A DNA stretch of 64,000 nt, taken from Opisthorchis felineus. Lineage: Eukaryota > Platyhelminthes > Trematoda > Opisthorchiida > Opisthorchiidae. The notes beneath the pieces were generated by a model. That model was not told where the DNA came from and did not search any database. It saw only the letters and a list, made by a program, of their open reading frames with translations. The stretch spans positions 305,502 through 369,501 of the forward strand of contig SJOL01006586.1 of NCBI GenBank assembly GCA_004794785.1. The letters are read 5' to 3'. The position numbers and the translations under genes are program-made. Positions 12,301 to 23,954 of this stretch are shown here, in pieces; within the stretch, counting starts at the first letter, position 1, and every line of letters begins with the position of its first letter.

Positions 12301-15214
12301 CTTTGAAAGGCCAGCTAAAATTGGCGCATTCTGTGGGCTACTCCCTTTTGGTGGCGGTCAATTCATAGCGAGAAAACTCTACAACATCGTCCTCTAGATG
12401 CTCATGGTCAAAGTACTCTAAGCAATTTCACTGGGCCGGGCACACTTTTCATTTTCCAATTAGCCAGTTCCAGACCTGAATTCCCACTCTCTTGTAGGAA
12501 TGTCAGGCCGGCTACCTTACAACAGACAGTTTGGACGCAGCCACTCAGATTCATTACAACTAAGCAGACAGAGACTGCAGGGGAACTCTATGGAACAAAA
12601 CCAAATCGATTCGGCTTAACTCACAAACGGGGAGGTATGAAACATCAGTTCAATTCACTCACAATCATTTGCTCGATTGTTGTATTAGAAATGACGCTAC
12701 AAACAAATTTTAAACACTCCTCTTCTAGGACCAGGAACCGGATTTCTTCCCAGCCTTCGAGTACGAAATCTTGTGGGGACAGAAAGATCGCCTTTCGCTT
12801 TCAGCATTTACTCAAACCTTTTACGTTCATACGTATTTCAGATAAGTTATTATGAAATGATGCTGATCATCTCCTACTAAAATGAGTATATTTCGTCGTA
12901 AATACTTCATGCGGTTTGTATAATGTCAACTTTATGCAAACAAACCTTCAGCTGTTGAAATGCCTAAAAATCATAGATCACATGATTGTTTATCCTGCAC
13001 AGTTGTAAATTTGGCTCACCAGCTGCATCTCCTAGTGGTGTCCAGATGTGCTTGTCTATTTAGCCTCATTTGTCGACCTAAGTTATCGCAGCATACAATT
13101 TCTCGGATGGGCACATGTCAGTCCAAAAAGGACACAGACCATTTTTGATCACTGTGTTTTGTTCAGTTCGAGGTGAATCTGACTATCAAATCGACTATTG
13201 CCATCACCAGGAAGAAAAACGTTGGACTGAATGGAGCACGGAAAGTATGCCTGTAATTCATTTACTGCTATAAATCAATCAAGAATCCTCGAACTAGCTA
13301 AAAGAAAATCACTATTCGTAGTATGTCTTAACGACAAGATGATGATCCTCATAGGGCTTGAAACAACTGCTTGGGTGTTTTCTGTCCCCTTGACAATCAC
13401 TAGGACCAGGTGTTCCTCGCAGGCTTGGAACATAAAGTCGAATGACAAACGGCAAATTCACAGGATAGGTCGCCATTTACCAAGCAACTCTAGGTTCCTT
13501 TCGCTTAACACTCTTTACCGTAAAGCAACAAAATTAACCGACATGCTTTTTCAGCCTTTATTTTTAAGGTACGTCTTTTATTAAGATCCTCATAATAACG
13601 CACCTCAATCAATAGGTCCCTTGTTGTAGACTTCTCGTAGCAAAATGTTGTCATCTACAAATAATGCAGCTATCATCTATCAAACTTTGGTAATGACAAG
13701 CAAATGACTGCCCTACGACTTTTTGACTTTCAGTGTGATTTGAACATTTGCAATGTAAATAATGTCTGAAGAGGATTCAACTTCATCAAGGTTTTACCTC
13801 TACCTGTTGTAGTACAGCTATATCTTCCGGGTTTGAAAAAATAATCAACAACCATGTATCCACAACTTCACGTTTCAAGCTATGGAACAGACTGGGGCGG
13901 TACTTGATTCATTGGGGATACGTAATAAAAATAACATATCCGAAAGTGACACTAACAAGCAGTGAAGGGAAAAACTCAGAGGAACTACAGAAAATATTAC
14001 AACATGGTTTTGGGAGCACTGTCCAAATAGAAAGTTTGCTTGATACGTTCTCACAAAATCTTCATTGATCACCCGAGTATTGGGTGTATGTATTAAGTGT
14101 GTTTTCCCACAGAAAGCTACCAGAAGCATTCCGGAGACCCAATGATCTTTACGGATTAGTTTTCGTTTACTTAAAGTTAGTCCAGAACAAACACTAAGCA
14201 TCAAATCTCCTTGTAATTTGACTCGTAAATTGGGAAGTTCCACCAACTTTTAGAAAACTTGATCATCCCAAGGCAGAGGGATAAACATTGATCCGTTGAT
14301 TTTCAACCTAAGCCACACTTGACCACTGAAAACTTGAGTCAACCATCACCAAAATTTGCACATACCTCACTAACTATTCAGATCCACGGAATCACCGGGT
14401 TTTAAATCCGGCAAACCTCTCCGTAACTTTATAGTCAGCTTCCGAGTGCTCCCTCAGGGAGTGGAGCGTAGTTGTGAGATATTTCAAACTTTGTGGACTC
14501 TAAAACACTGAAATTTTTATTGATTTGTGCGTAATTTCTTTTTCTTTCGCTCTGGTCATCTGGAGATGCAAAATGGATCCGATACTTAATATGTTGTGCG
14601 TGCAAAGGCATAAAACTGGTAGACAGTTAGGAATGTAAGAAGAAGAATCACTGAGAGTATTATCTTGAAACAAGTTTCCACTAGCTAACTGGAAAGCAAA
14701 TAACGATGCTGCTCTAAATCACCCACTGCCATAGTTCATAAGTTTCACGTTCCCTTCTTTCAACCATTGAATTTTGCACACCAAACGGAATAATCAAGTC
14801 ATCTATCATGCACTGTCTACTTTCGGTTTAGTGGTTTGAGCTGGAAATTTTCCATTTTTGAATAGCAAGATCATTGCTAATCAAGAGCCATGCAGTGGGG
14901 GCAGCAGCCTGTGCGGATTAAGCATACCAACCAGGCTTCTATGTCTATCTATGGGTTTATAGAGTAGATAAGTGTACACTAATTATCAAAAACGCGTTTT
15001 GTTGCTGGTGTGCGTTGTATTGTTTACTGCGTCCTCCTTAACTGATGGAAGCTATTCGACCATCGAGCAACAAGTAGTTTTTGGAGGACTATATCATAAA
15101 TTTAGCTATATTGTTTTGCTGGTTGGTTCTAGAACTCTTCAGCATCAAAAATAATTTTGAGGATAATGGTGTGCTAATGTAATAATCCCAAAATCTCCTC
15201 AAACTTCTTGCCAG
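9327..15214 (+). other. TTLL2 intron of about 5.9 kb; no element recognised
   Basis: Begins with the consensus donor gtaagt and ends with the acceptor aacttcttgccag. Base composition is AT-rich and six-frame reading shows only short unconvincing ORFs (for example 12637-12855 and 13231-13584 on +, and 13875-14246 on -). No reverse transcriptase, SINE head or transposase motif was seen. The missing TTL-domain segment expected between HLTNSSIN and the ELFGFDI block is supplied entirely by the exon at 15215, so no further exon is needed here. Confidence 0.6.
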
Positions 15215-15361
15215 AACGGTATAGGACGTGGATCTAAATGGACGTTAAAACAACTGCACCAGTGGATGACTGCACACAACTTAAAAACTCGATATCTTTG
15301 GGCTCGAGTGAAGGCGTTGATCCTTCTGACTTTATTAAGTCAGGCCCTAAGCGTTACGAAA
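15215..15361 (+). CDS. TTLL2: TTLL2-like exon: helical segment between the two catalytic blocks
   Basis: This 147-base exon encodes 49 residues and is easy to miss because a longer frame in another phase (15238-15465) overlaps it. It starts after the acceptor aacttcttgccag (AG at 15213-15214) and ends at the donor gtgagt (15362). The peptide contains GSKWTLKQLHQWM (residues 6-18), then LWARVKALILLTLLSQALS (residues 28-46). This matches the TTLL pattern in which a K-W-T-L-x-x-[LF] block is followed by a tryptophan and an I/L-rich helix that leads into ELFGFDILID. Both edges are phase 0, so it links the exons at 8901 and 16961 exactly. Without it the domain would lack about 50 residues. Confidence 0.93.
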
Positions 15362-16960
15362 GTGAGTACAGACTCGTTTTATTTCTTCGGAACCTTTCTA
15401 TCCTGAACACGGCAGACTTCATCATCGTATATTACTTGCGTTCGGATATTCGATATTTCCATTGATAACTTTTCCGAAAAGATACCAGCCATCACTGAAA
15501 TCATTTCACCACGTTCCCTTGACAGTAAACTCCTAACTGCTACCCCTCGAAAGACGAGGCTAGACTCCAGACAGTTACACTTCAAAATAAAATAGGTCCC
15601 AAAATCTCAAGCTGTTCATGGTGCAAAATGCCATCTCAACCAAAATCGATCAGATATTATCTTTCCATGCGGACGCTGATGCGCCTCTGACCCTCCTCAA
15701 GCGGTTCCCTCAAATGACCGAATGTGGACTCTGTTGTATGAACTAAGCTTGGTAAGCCAAACACAGTGGCTTTTACGCCTTGTCCCTCTAAAGAGTGATC
15801 ACCTCATGAATCGTTCAGCTGTAGCATCCTTTCGGTGCCTAACTGCCGTGCCACCCGAAAGAAGCACGAGGGCTGGGATACTGCCAGGTTGCCCAAGCCT
15901 AGACAGGGGAATTCGAGAGGCAGAGGTCGGGTTCGAACCACGGACCTTCCGGTCAGTAAATTAGCGCTCTAACCACTAAACCATCCAGCCCCCACCTCAT
16001 GAATCCAGCCTTTGGAAATCTGTATAACACCGCATTTTGAGTTAAAATATCACTTGCGCATGCCACACCATGCATATCAGTGTCAGGACCCGTCATACCT
16101 TTAGTGCATTTAGGTACACTGACCACATCCCAAAACATTCTCGACACTAGAATCGTAGTTTAGTGATCGGAACGCACGCAAACAAATAAGGATTTAACGA
16201 AGAGATCGCGCAAAATTTTGGAACTAAACAAGTGTTTGTGCGATTCCCGCCAGCGTTTGTAGGCTGATGGTCCCCTAATATCTTTTGTTGCGGCATCGGT
16301 ATCAGGAAACAGTAAATCTGGCCGTATATTATTTTTGTTATATCGTAAGTCATATGAAGAAGAGTCTCAATGTCATCAGACATGTTTCAGTGTGTGATTG
16401 CCTTACTATCGAAAGCTGAGGTACGCGTGCAATTATTTGCCTTCTCTCCTGAGTGGAAATATTTTTTTCGGGGCGGGGGGAGGACTAATGTGGTTTACTT
16501 AGTGCCTCGAGGAGTTATTTTTGTTTTTTCTTCTGTTGCTCAAGACCGAGGTAGACAAAAATGGTATTGTGTTTTGTAAATTGTAAAATTCTAGAAAAGC
16601 ATCAAAACGTTTGAACAGATTTCACCACTGCGATCGGCAGCTCGACCACAAAATAACGAAGTGGACAACAGATTTATCCCCCCCCCCCAAAATGATTCTT
16701 TAGTTGTTTCGTTCCCTAAGCAGGCGTTGAAATTCGAAAAAAAGGAAGAACAGCATGTCGGCCCCGTGCCCACATTCATTATGTTTACCAAGTCAAACAA
16801 AATGTTAATGGAATTTTGCCCGGGAAAAACTGACGAAAGACCTAATTGGACTACCGTATGCCACATTTGTATATAGTGTCAAAAGCTACATATCATTCAT
16901 AGGTCGTGTATTCAGTTGTATAAAGGTACAAAAGCGTCCCATCCTCCTTTTGATTTCCAG
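15362..16960 (+). other. TTLL2 intron of 1.6 kb containing an antisense SINE
   Basis: Runs from the donor gtgagt to the acceptor ttttgatttccag. Apart from the SINE at 15813-15992 it contains a ten-base C run near 16679-16688 and no recognisable coding sequence. Confidence 0.7.
15800..16005 (-). mobile_element. tRNA-derived SINE, copy 2, with intact target-site duplication
   Basis: Read on the minus strand, the element starts with gatggtttagtggttagagc (A box) and continues with gtggttcgaacccgacc (B box), the conserved gtctaggcttgggcaacctg block, ggcagttaggcaccgaaagg and a 3' end at gctacagctgaacga. It is flanked by perfect copies of CACCTCATGAATC at 15800-15812 and 15993-16005, which are the target-site duplication. 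A clean 13-base duplication implies a fairly recent insertion. It sits antisense in a TTLL2 intron. Confidence 0.9.
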
Positions 16961-17311
16961 GCACCGAACGCATATGAACTATTTGGTTTCGATATTCTGA
17001 TTGACAGTCATCTGCGTCCATGGCTACTGGAGGTCAATGCCAATCCGTCGATGTCAGGCACTTGCATTGTTGACGAACTGGTGAAAAAGCCACTCATCAC
17101 CTCTCTGCTTAGTATGCTCAGGCTCTGTCGACGTTCACCTAAACTTTTTTCATCAAATTCGCTCTCAAGACATGAGTCACAACTGAAGGATGCGCACACA
17201 ACTTCGGGGAATATTCATCCAGTCATAGAACAAACTGTGGCTCACAAAAATCCTCCTTCATCTAGCCAGCCGAGTTTCAGTTTCATAAATCGTTCTACTG
17301 AATCAAAAAGT
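16961..17311 (+). CDS. TTLL2: TTLL2-like exon: C-terminal catalytic block and start of the tail
   Basis: The exon starts after the acceptor tttgatttccag (AG at 16959-16960) in phase 0. Residues 5-28 carry the signature of the end of the TTL domain: YELFGFDILID, then RPWLLEVNANPS. Glu24 and Asn26 of the exon are the conserved pair that binds Mg-ATP in this family. After about residue 50 the sequence becomes a serine-rich, low-complexity linker. A donor (gtaagt at 17312) gives 117 codons and a phase-0 end, matching the next exon. If that donor is skipped, the frame reads on to a stop at 17393-17395 and would give a shorter isoform. The spliced form is preferred because the later exons continue in frame to a TTLL2-type C-terminal block. 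Confidence 0.92.
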
Positions 17312-19242
17312 GTAAGTTTCTTCGGTTGTTCGATGGGTGTATCATCAGCTATTTCCCCTTTGGCATCGGTTACAGAACACTATGCTTCCAGTTGAGAAGT
17401 CAAACTACACGTGGAATGCAAGACAAGACACTTCCTGAAGAACCTTTTGATTAACCAGATTAACCAGATCAACTCGTTCGGCTTCAGACCTTAGTGTTTC
17501 CCACCTATGAACGACAGCATCACTTTTCTGTAGGAGGGACTGAAAGCAACATGAAGTATGACCTCAATTTAGTGAGTTTTACTTGCGGACAGACCGAGCA
17601 TACTTTTTTCGGTTACGAACTGTCGTGAAAGTGAAATCAGTTGGTCAGATCCTTCAAATTTTATTATTGCTTTCATATAGTGCACTAGGATATCGTAAAA
17701 TTGATGTCTTTAGCCTCACTTGCCCTTTTCACAACTGAAGCAAGAGTAGAAAATTTGTCAAGGAGAGACAAACGACACTACCCTCGTAGGCGCGATTCCA
17801 AAGTTAATCCCATCTACTCAATTCATCAGAGATACTGTTTTTTCGCGTTGCTGGTTTAGGATTAGCGTTATACCAACCCCTCAGACGGATGAGGTACCTA
17901 AATGTGATACAAACCAAAGTAAACTCGGCTCTTAGGAGTTCGATATGTGAAAGACCCTGGAAAACCAAGTTACACTCCAACAGCGGCTCTGCATATGTTA
18001 GCGTTTTATCGCTTCCATTAACTGCTGGTCCATATCTCGCTCTATGATGGTGCTTTTTTCGCCAAACTCGTTACCACCATCTTTCCATTTGTCGCTGGAT
18101 TTTCAGGATTAAGGAGAAGATATCTTAGAGCCGGACGACACCTTCGTTGTTAAACAAGAGGTATTCTCCACAACATTTGTGATAGTGAACTTGTAGTTGC
18201 TGGGAGATCGGAACAAGTGCCGCAGAGATACCCTGCTGTCTTGTTAAGTCAGGCATCTCGAATGGAAAAGTCAGAAACGCTGTAACGTAACCCCTAATTC
18301 AGTCACCAATAAGGCAGGTCTCGTGAGACTGGCGATAAGTACCAATGAGACAAAAAATTTCTGCAAGAAGGCAAACGTTCAAAAGGATGACTGTACTTCC
18401 ACATGAGAGATTGACCTTTTCACAGTACTTTGCTACTTAGGTTCAGCCATCTTTCACAACGGACATATGAAACAGGAAGATGGTGTGCATCCCAGTTAAG
18501 TGATTAGTTTCTTCCCGGAGTAAATAACTCAACCCGTTTACAGAGTTTATTGCATTTAAAGCATCTTCTCCTTACTTATTTGTCCAAAACTTGTCCATTT
18601 TGCGTACTAGACGTCCGTAAACCTGTGGTTTTCCCCAATGGTGTGCAACTCGCATCCTGACACCCAAACAGCTTGACAACTTATGCTCTTCAGAGGCTGG
18701 ACACTATTTGCGATATCTCAGTCCGATGGTGGCACCGGCAATGACATAGTCACGAGTCTTGGAAACCCGACCTGCCTCCACCACGCTCAGGGTGGCGCTG
18801 CCGTATTAGAGGGAAACTGAAAGCCTGTGTCAATTACCTCTAGTAGACATGAGAAGATTTGTTCTAAATGTGACACAGAAGATTGGTTACTGAGGTTAGA
18901 ACTGGACCTCAGTCAGCACAACTTGGTAACCGTGGGAATCAACAGTACGGGACATCCTGTCATAGGAGACCATGAAGAGAATTGAGTTCTTAAAAATAGG
19001 TTGCCCCGAAGCATCCAGTGGGCAGATGACGGGAAAAATATGTTACCTTTGGCCTCTCACATTAGGTTCTTCCCTTGGAAGAATCAACGGACTTAACTAA
19101 GGTAACGCTGTGATAGCACGTGATTAAAAGGCACCACTGCTTTTTCCTATATTCCAAACCTAGAATAAGTTTTCTAGAACCTGGTTCGTGTTTTTGCCGT
19201 TTGTTATTCCCAGCATTACTTAGGGCTGGTTTATTCTTACAG
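17312..19242 (+). other. TTLL2 intron of 1.9 kb
   Basis: Starts with gtaagt and ends with the acceptor ggtttattcttacag. The sequence between holds no recognised element. A near-tandem direct repeat, gattaaccagattaaccaga, lies around 17450-17470. Confidence 0.6.
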
Positions 19243-19485
19243 AAATTACCCATTCGAGTGACACAAATTCGAAATTACGGATCTGTTGACACTGCGCTGG
19301 AAAGTGCACTGCAAAAGAACGAGGAGCTGGACGATTCTTTAACATCGCTAACCGATATACATTCGAACAGGAAAGCTTCCATCCATCCGTCTGCTTCCTG
19401 TAGAGGGCAGAAACAGTTGCCTGACACTCACCAGTTTCTGATCGGCCAACCCTACCAAATGGGTAAAGGGAACGAAAACGCTCGG
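19243..19485 (+). CDS. TTLL2: TTLL2-like exon: variable linker
   Basis: This is an 81-codon open segment between a good acceptor (tttattcttacag, AG at 19241-19242) and the donor gtaaga at 19486. Both edges are phase 0, continuing the pattern of the previous exon. The peptide is hydrophilic, rich in Ser, Asp, Glu and Gln, and begins KLPIRVTQIRNYGSVD. No domain is recognised, which is expected for the divergent region between the TTL domain and the C-terminal block of TTLL2. The case for it being coding is the splice sites, the phase and the length of open frame; similarity does not add to it. Confidence 0.7.
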
Positions 19486-21839
19486 GTAAGAATTCGTTTC
19501 TATTCAGATGAAACACTGTGGTACATACAATCCGGTCATCCAAAGACTCACTAAGCTGCTTGTTCAAATGCCTCCTAGTATAACATGATCAGCACTGCGT
19601 AGGCGGCTGTCATATTTAGCTGGTGTGGAAAGGATGTCCTCATTGTAAAGAAGAGAAACTCGGCATGCCGATCAATTATCCAGAAGTTTGCACACTCAGC
19701 CGCCATGTCAACTGCAAGAACTCTATGTACACTTTTGATTTAGCTGGCATCTTTTCGATCGAAGCGACAACCAGTTGGTCTACGTAGTACGTTTTTGCAC
19801 CTGTAAGTGTACTTTTTAAGTCCGGTATGCTTCCCACCATCTTTTGAGCCTAAAAGTAAAGAAAATAACTTGGCGTCACATATTATCTGCCAAAAATGTA
19901 CCTGATGTCAACTGCTACTATATTTTGAGGAAGATCAGCTGAATTTTGATGAAGGAATGTTCCGCGGATTGTGCGTCTGCCACGTTACGTCTGCGGATCA
20001 TTTGCACAACTTGGGAAAAGCAAATTCCCATCGGAGAACTGTGTGATATAGCAACATGCATAGGTAACGTGTTTTCCGAGGAGTCTGCAAATCCAGTCAG
20101 ATAACTCGATCGCATTACACAAAAATGTGCAAACTTATGACGAAAGCAACTATCCTTATGTATGACGAAAAAACTGGCAGGTTTCTTCTTGATTTGTCAA
20201 TGGTTGATATATTGGTAGATGGTGAGGTGTGTGTCAGTGTGCACATAGGCTTAAAAAACGCGTGATTATAACGGACAACAAAGATCAGAAAACAAACGAA
20301 ATGCGAAGGAATTCTTTTAGGAAAATCCAAGCCTATGTCCTCTGATTGAAGAGTAAACAGTCAACGGTATTTACATATGCTAGCTCAGTTTATACGATTC
20401 CTCGAACATTGCTCCAAAAAAACGTTAAAGCTAGACAGTTAGGTCAGTTCCCATTTAAAAAACTGCGACTGAAGTACTGGGCTAGTGTAGGCAGTGCTCA
20501 AGTGTGCCTCAGCTTAGATTGAGATCGCCAGGACAAGAAAAACAACCGTAGCCTTGGTTAGAGAATCCAGTCAAACGGTTTTATGGTATCGCTTAGGTTT
20601 CAAGGGCCGAAACTCTAAAGTGGAACTCATCTGGTCTAACAACAGTACTTTTTCTGTGCGCTCGAATGAAGCAAATGGCGACAAAGTTCAGAACCTCACA
20701 ACGGATGCTGCGGTACGCTCCTGAAGCAGCACTTTGCCAAACGCTTCGTGCGTCCAGTGAGGAAATTGTTCTGCTCGGAACACTGCAGCATAGGACCATG
20801 CCATCTGTTAGTAGCATGTTTCATCCGATTGATATTCATGAAAAACCCACAACGGGATTTGCCTCGTATGGACTCCCAAAGTAGACGTAGTCTCCGAATT
20901 TCATTAGTTATATCTAATTTCTGTATCCATCCTGCCTGCGACCATAGGTTCTGAGAAAAAAATGGTTGCTTTATTCTGCCGCGTCACAGCTGATGTCCCT
21001 AAAATGTATACGGAATCGGTGACCGTTGTCTGTTTGATTGTTGGTTGCAACAGGCGTTACTACACTTATTGTGTCAGGCACAAGAGGAGAAGCTGTTTTG
21101 ACCCGTTTTGATTCTAGGCATCAAACCCTTACTAGCTTTTACGGCATTTGAACTCTGAATGTACATTTGGAAGTTAAATTTGCTTTGCTAAATTGGTCGT
21201 GGTAACATTTACGCATACAACCGAGGATACAATAAACAAAATAACTAAAACACAAAGTGGCAAACAACATTGTTTTAGGCGTCTTAATTTGTCTATACTA
21301 GTTATATATTACACAAAGGGGACGGAGAATGTATAGGCCGCCGAATTCGCATTTTTCCTGCGCAGTCACGTAACGCATAGAAAACAGGGTGTCAGCTTCT
21401 ACCGGAGTATAATGATCTAGGAAATATTATATGGCATGATGGGATGGTGGATTATAAACACTTCTCCGGCGAGCGACTTTTATCTCTTTGATTTCTAATC
21501 CTGTGTAGATGATTATGTATGGTCGACACTAAAACATTAATCCTTTTTTACAAGAAACAGGCTGGCCGTGGGTTGAGTAGTCATGTAGTTTTCACTCAGT
21601 CTTTTATTAACCTCTTGTTTCAAGCCTAGGCTTCCTGAAATAGGATGGAAAACAACATTTGCCGCCTGATATCAGTTTCTGTATGATAGCACTCAATCCC
21701 TCGTGTTTTAACTCGGCAACTTTTTACCAGTTATTCATGCATGGCTAGATCGTTTGTGAACAAAGACTGACTCTTCTTGGGGCCTCCAAAATTTTAGTGT
21801 CCGCTCTACGGATCAGGATCTGAGTGGTTGCTTCCACAG
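19486..21839 (+). other. TTLL2 intron of 2.35 kb
   Basis: Runs from gtaaga to the acceptor ggttgcttccacag. Short ORFs occur on both strands around 20593-20884, but they lack good splice sites and motifs. A further linker exon here cannot be ruled out. Confidence 0.5.
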
Positions 21840-22313
21840 TTACATGCTTTGGGCGATCGGTTTAAGCATGTACACGAATTACACAAGAATCCGTTGCTTC
21901 GACCCTTTTCAAAAGATACGTTGACGGAACCGAACGGGATCTCTGAAATGCATGGCAAGCGCAAAGCACCGAAAGCTGTTGGGGAATATTGTCATCCGAC
22001 ATTTCATTCATATTCGACATATCCTAAGCTTTGCAACATGAGAAACTGTACTAGGAAAGAAGAAGAGCAACAACATCAGCAGTCTGGCAATGAACTTATT
22101 CCCCATGCCTTTGGTTTGATGAGGTTGGCCTTTCCTTTTAACTTGAGGACACGGATAGCCTGCGCCAGTGAACGTGGTGGATATCCCGATGTCAGATCTT
22201 GCGTTCAACAAATCTGTCGTCTCATGGTTCATTACGGCCGGGAGAAAAGAGATAAATCTGTTGTGAATGATGTTTCAGTGATGGATATCCCAGATGTGTG
22301 GGCCGAAGTTTGA
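21840..22313 (+). CDS. TTLL2: TTLL2-like last exon with the C-terminal FPFN block and stop
   Basis: The exon follows the acceptor ttgcttccacag (AG at 21838-21839) in phase 0 and runs 157 codons to TGA at 22311-22313. The first 85 residues form a charged, histidine-rich linker. Residues 91-131 (FGLMRLAFPFN, then a short gap, SERGGYPDVRSCVQQICRLM) resemble the C-terminal block of TTLL2 proteins. There a V/L-x-x-FPFN motif is followed by an A-S-x-x-G turn and an amphipathic I-I-Q-E-L helix. This block is what points to TTLL2 and away from other TTLL members. The last 27 residues are unlike anything recognised. A clear AATAAA signal was not seen just downstream. Confidence 0.85.
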   Translation, partial: LHALGDRFKHVHELHKNPLLRPFSKDTLTEPNGISEMHGKRKAPKAVGEYCHPTFHSYSTYPKLCNMRNCTRKEEEQQHQQSGNELIPHAFGLMRLAFPFNLRTRIACASERGGYPDVRSCVQQICRLMVHYGREKRDKSVVNDVSVMDIPDVWAEV

Positions 22314-23319
22314 TGAGCACCGCTAACTTTTAGCCACAGTGATTACTAGAGAACCACCATATCCGCTGGTCTTTTATTTAAAAGAACAACGACGACCAGT
22401 GCGTGATTATATCACCGACACTATTAAACTCTATTCGCTTGCCCACCTTTGCTCTGAACACGCTTCGTCCGTATTTCCCGTTATTTATTTCATCTTTCCG
22501 TTGGAATGTCCCATACCCAGCCAAATGGCCACGATATCAGTCTGTTTATCGGATTTTTGTATGTTTCACACGTTATCAGAAGGCTTTCTTTATCTGAAGA
22601 AAAGAGTGCATTTTGCATGTAAAATTTGTTTTTCAGCTTGCCTGAAAGGAAACAAAGATTTTGCCTGATCACTTTGCCATGTTTCTAAGACCCATCCGGT
22701 CCTAAAAAGTATACTCTGCTCGATTATCTCACTAAAAATTTAAAAATGATTTCACATCGTTTGTCAGAGCCCACCGGGGCCGTTCAGGAGAGCACTGGTT
22801 TCTTCCAGTATTTTGCCCCTTAGTAGCTTATGTTACAACAAATGTTCTGGCCTAAATTGAGATCATCTTACCTACCAGCTAAAATATCCCCATATTCCTC
22901 AATACTGAAGCCTTACAGGAAGCCATATACAGAAAGAAAACTTTGGCATAGAACAGTCCGGCATTTTTGGACCACGTCCAATTCCTACTCTTTCAGAGAA
23001 AACTCCCGCAAAATGTGAAATCTACGAATATGTTTCGAAACCTTCCGTGTAAGTAAGACCGAACAATGCAGAAAATTAAAAGACGACTATGGTGTCATTG
23101 GACTATTTTCTTCTATTCGCTCACAGAATTTCTGAGCACATTCTCAAAAGACAGTAACGTGATATTGTTATCAGCTCACTTTTAGCCCACGTGCTCGATG
23201 CTAGGCATTCAATCGGCCTTGCTTAAACCTATATAAGAAATTTCACCTAGGCCGATGAGATCGACTGAATTCCAGGTTATAATCACTGCTGCGTTTTCAG
23301 AAGCCGTTGAAGTCGGGTG

Positions 23320-23655
23320 TTATGTCATTAGTTCCTGCTGTTTCTTCAGAAAGAACTTAAATTCTCCGGTGTCCTGAGTATCACGTGTTAATGTCACTCG
23401 TAGTTTATTACTTGTTTCAATCTCATCTTTTAAATCGTGGTTACCGGAGTCGCCCACAATAACCAAGTCTGTCTTGGTATAAGCGAACTGTATTCTGAAA
23501 TGGATATCGACAACAGCTACAGAGAACACTCGCACGTTTCTGAATAGTCCAATGAGAATACATAAAATAGTGTGCACTCGGAAAGCGACCTCGTCATGGG
23601 CTAAATTAGTTTCAGTTTCGAGAATATGGTAGTTTGCAAGACATTTTTTGCTCAC
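23320..23655 (-). CDS. Unassigned minus-strand open frame, possible exon
   Basis: This frame encodes about 111 residues with balanced composition and no low-complexity runs, ending with KFFLKKQQELMT and TAA. It contains a hydrophobic patch (HTILCILIGLFRNV) followed by alternating polar and hydrophobic residues (VVDIHFRIQFAY), which looks like beta strands. A weak acceptor (gaaactaatttag) would place an exon start at the AHDEVAF segment. I do not recognise the family. It could be the last exon of a gene convergent with TTLL2, or a chance frame. Confidence 0.3.
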   Translation of the reverse strand: MSKKCLANYHILETETNLAHDEVAFRVHTILCILIGLFRNVRVFSVAVVDIHFRIQFAYTKTDLVIVGDSGNHDLKDEIETSNKLRVTLTRDTQDTGEFKFFLKKQQELMT

Positions 23656-23954
23656 TCACCTGAGTCTAATGGACTAGATAAATAATAGCCAAACGTTGGC
23701 AGTTAAAACACGCATCTAAAATTAGCCTCAAGTTGGTAGTTTGCATGGTCGCATTTTACCGCCGAGCGTTTCATAGCCGGTACCTTCGTACCCTGCCATA
23801 ATTAAGCTGAATAGTGTAGCCACGATGAAATAGTGCGTAACTCAGTACTTCCGATGAATCAGAAACACCTGAGCAAGAAACAAAGTTATTCAGGTTAAAT
23901 TAGATGGAACACGGGCTGCAGGATGGATTCCATCACAACCTCGAACGTAATACC

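Noticed and set aside
15238..15465. 75-codon + frame starting MDVKTTAPVD
   Set aside because: It overlaps the true TTLL exon (15215-15361) in another phase; the exon frame carries TTLL motifs and splice sites, and this one has none.
16916..16960. Upstream start of the TTLL catalytic frame at 16916
   Set aside because: The peptide before 16961 has no TTL similarity, and a strong acceptor ends at 16960 in the right phase.
20593..20884. Overlapping ORFs on both strands in the last TTLL intron
   Set aside because: Weak splice sites and no motif. A linker exon here is possible but not supported.
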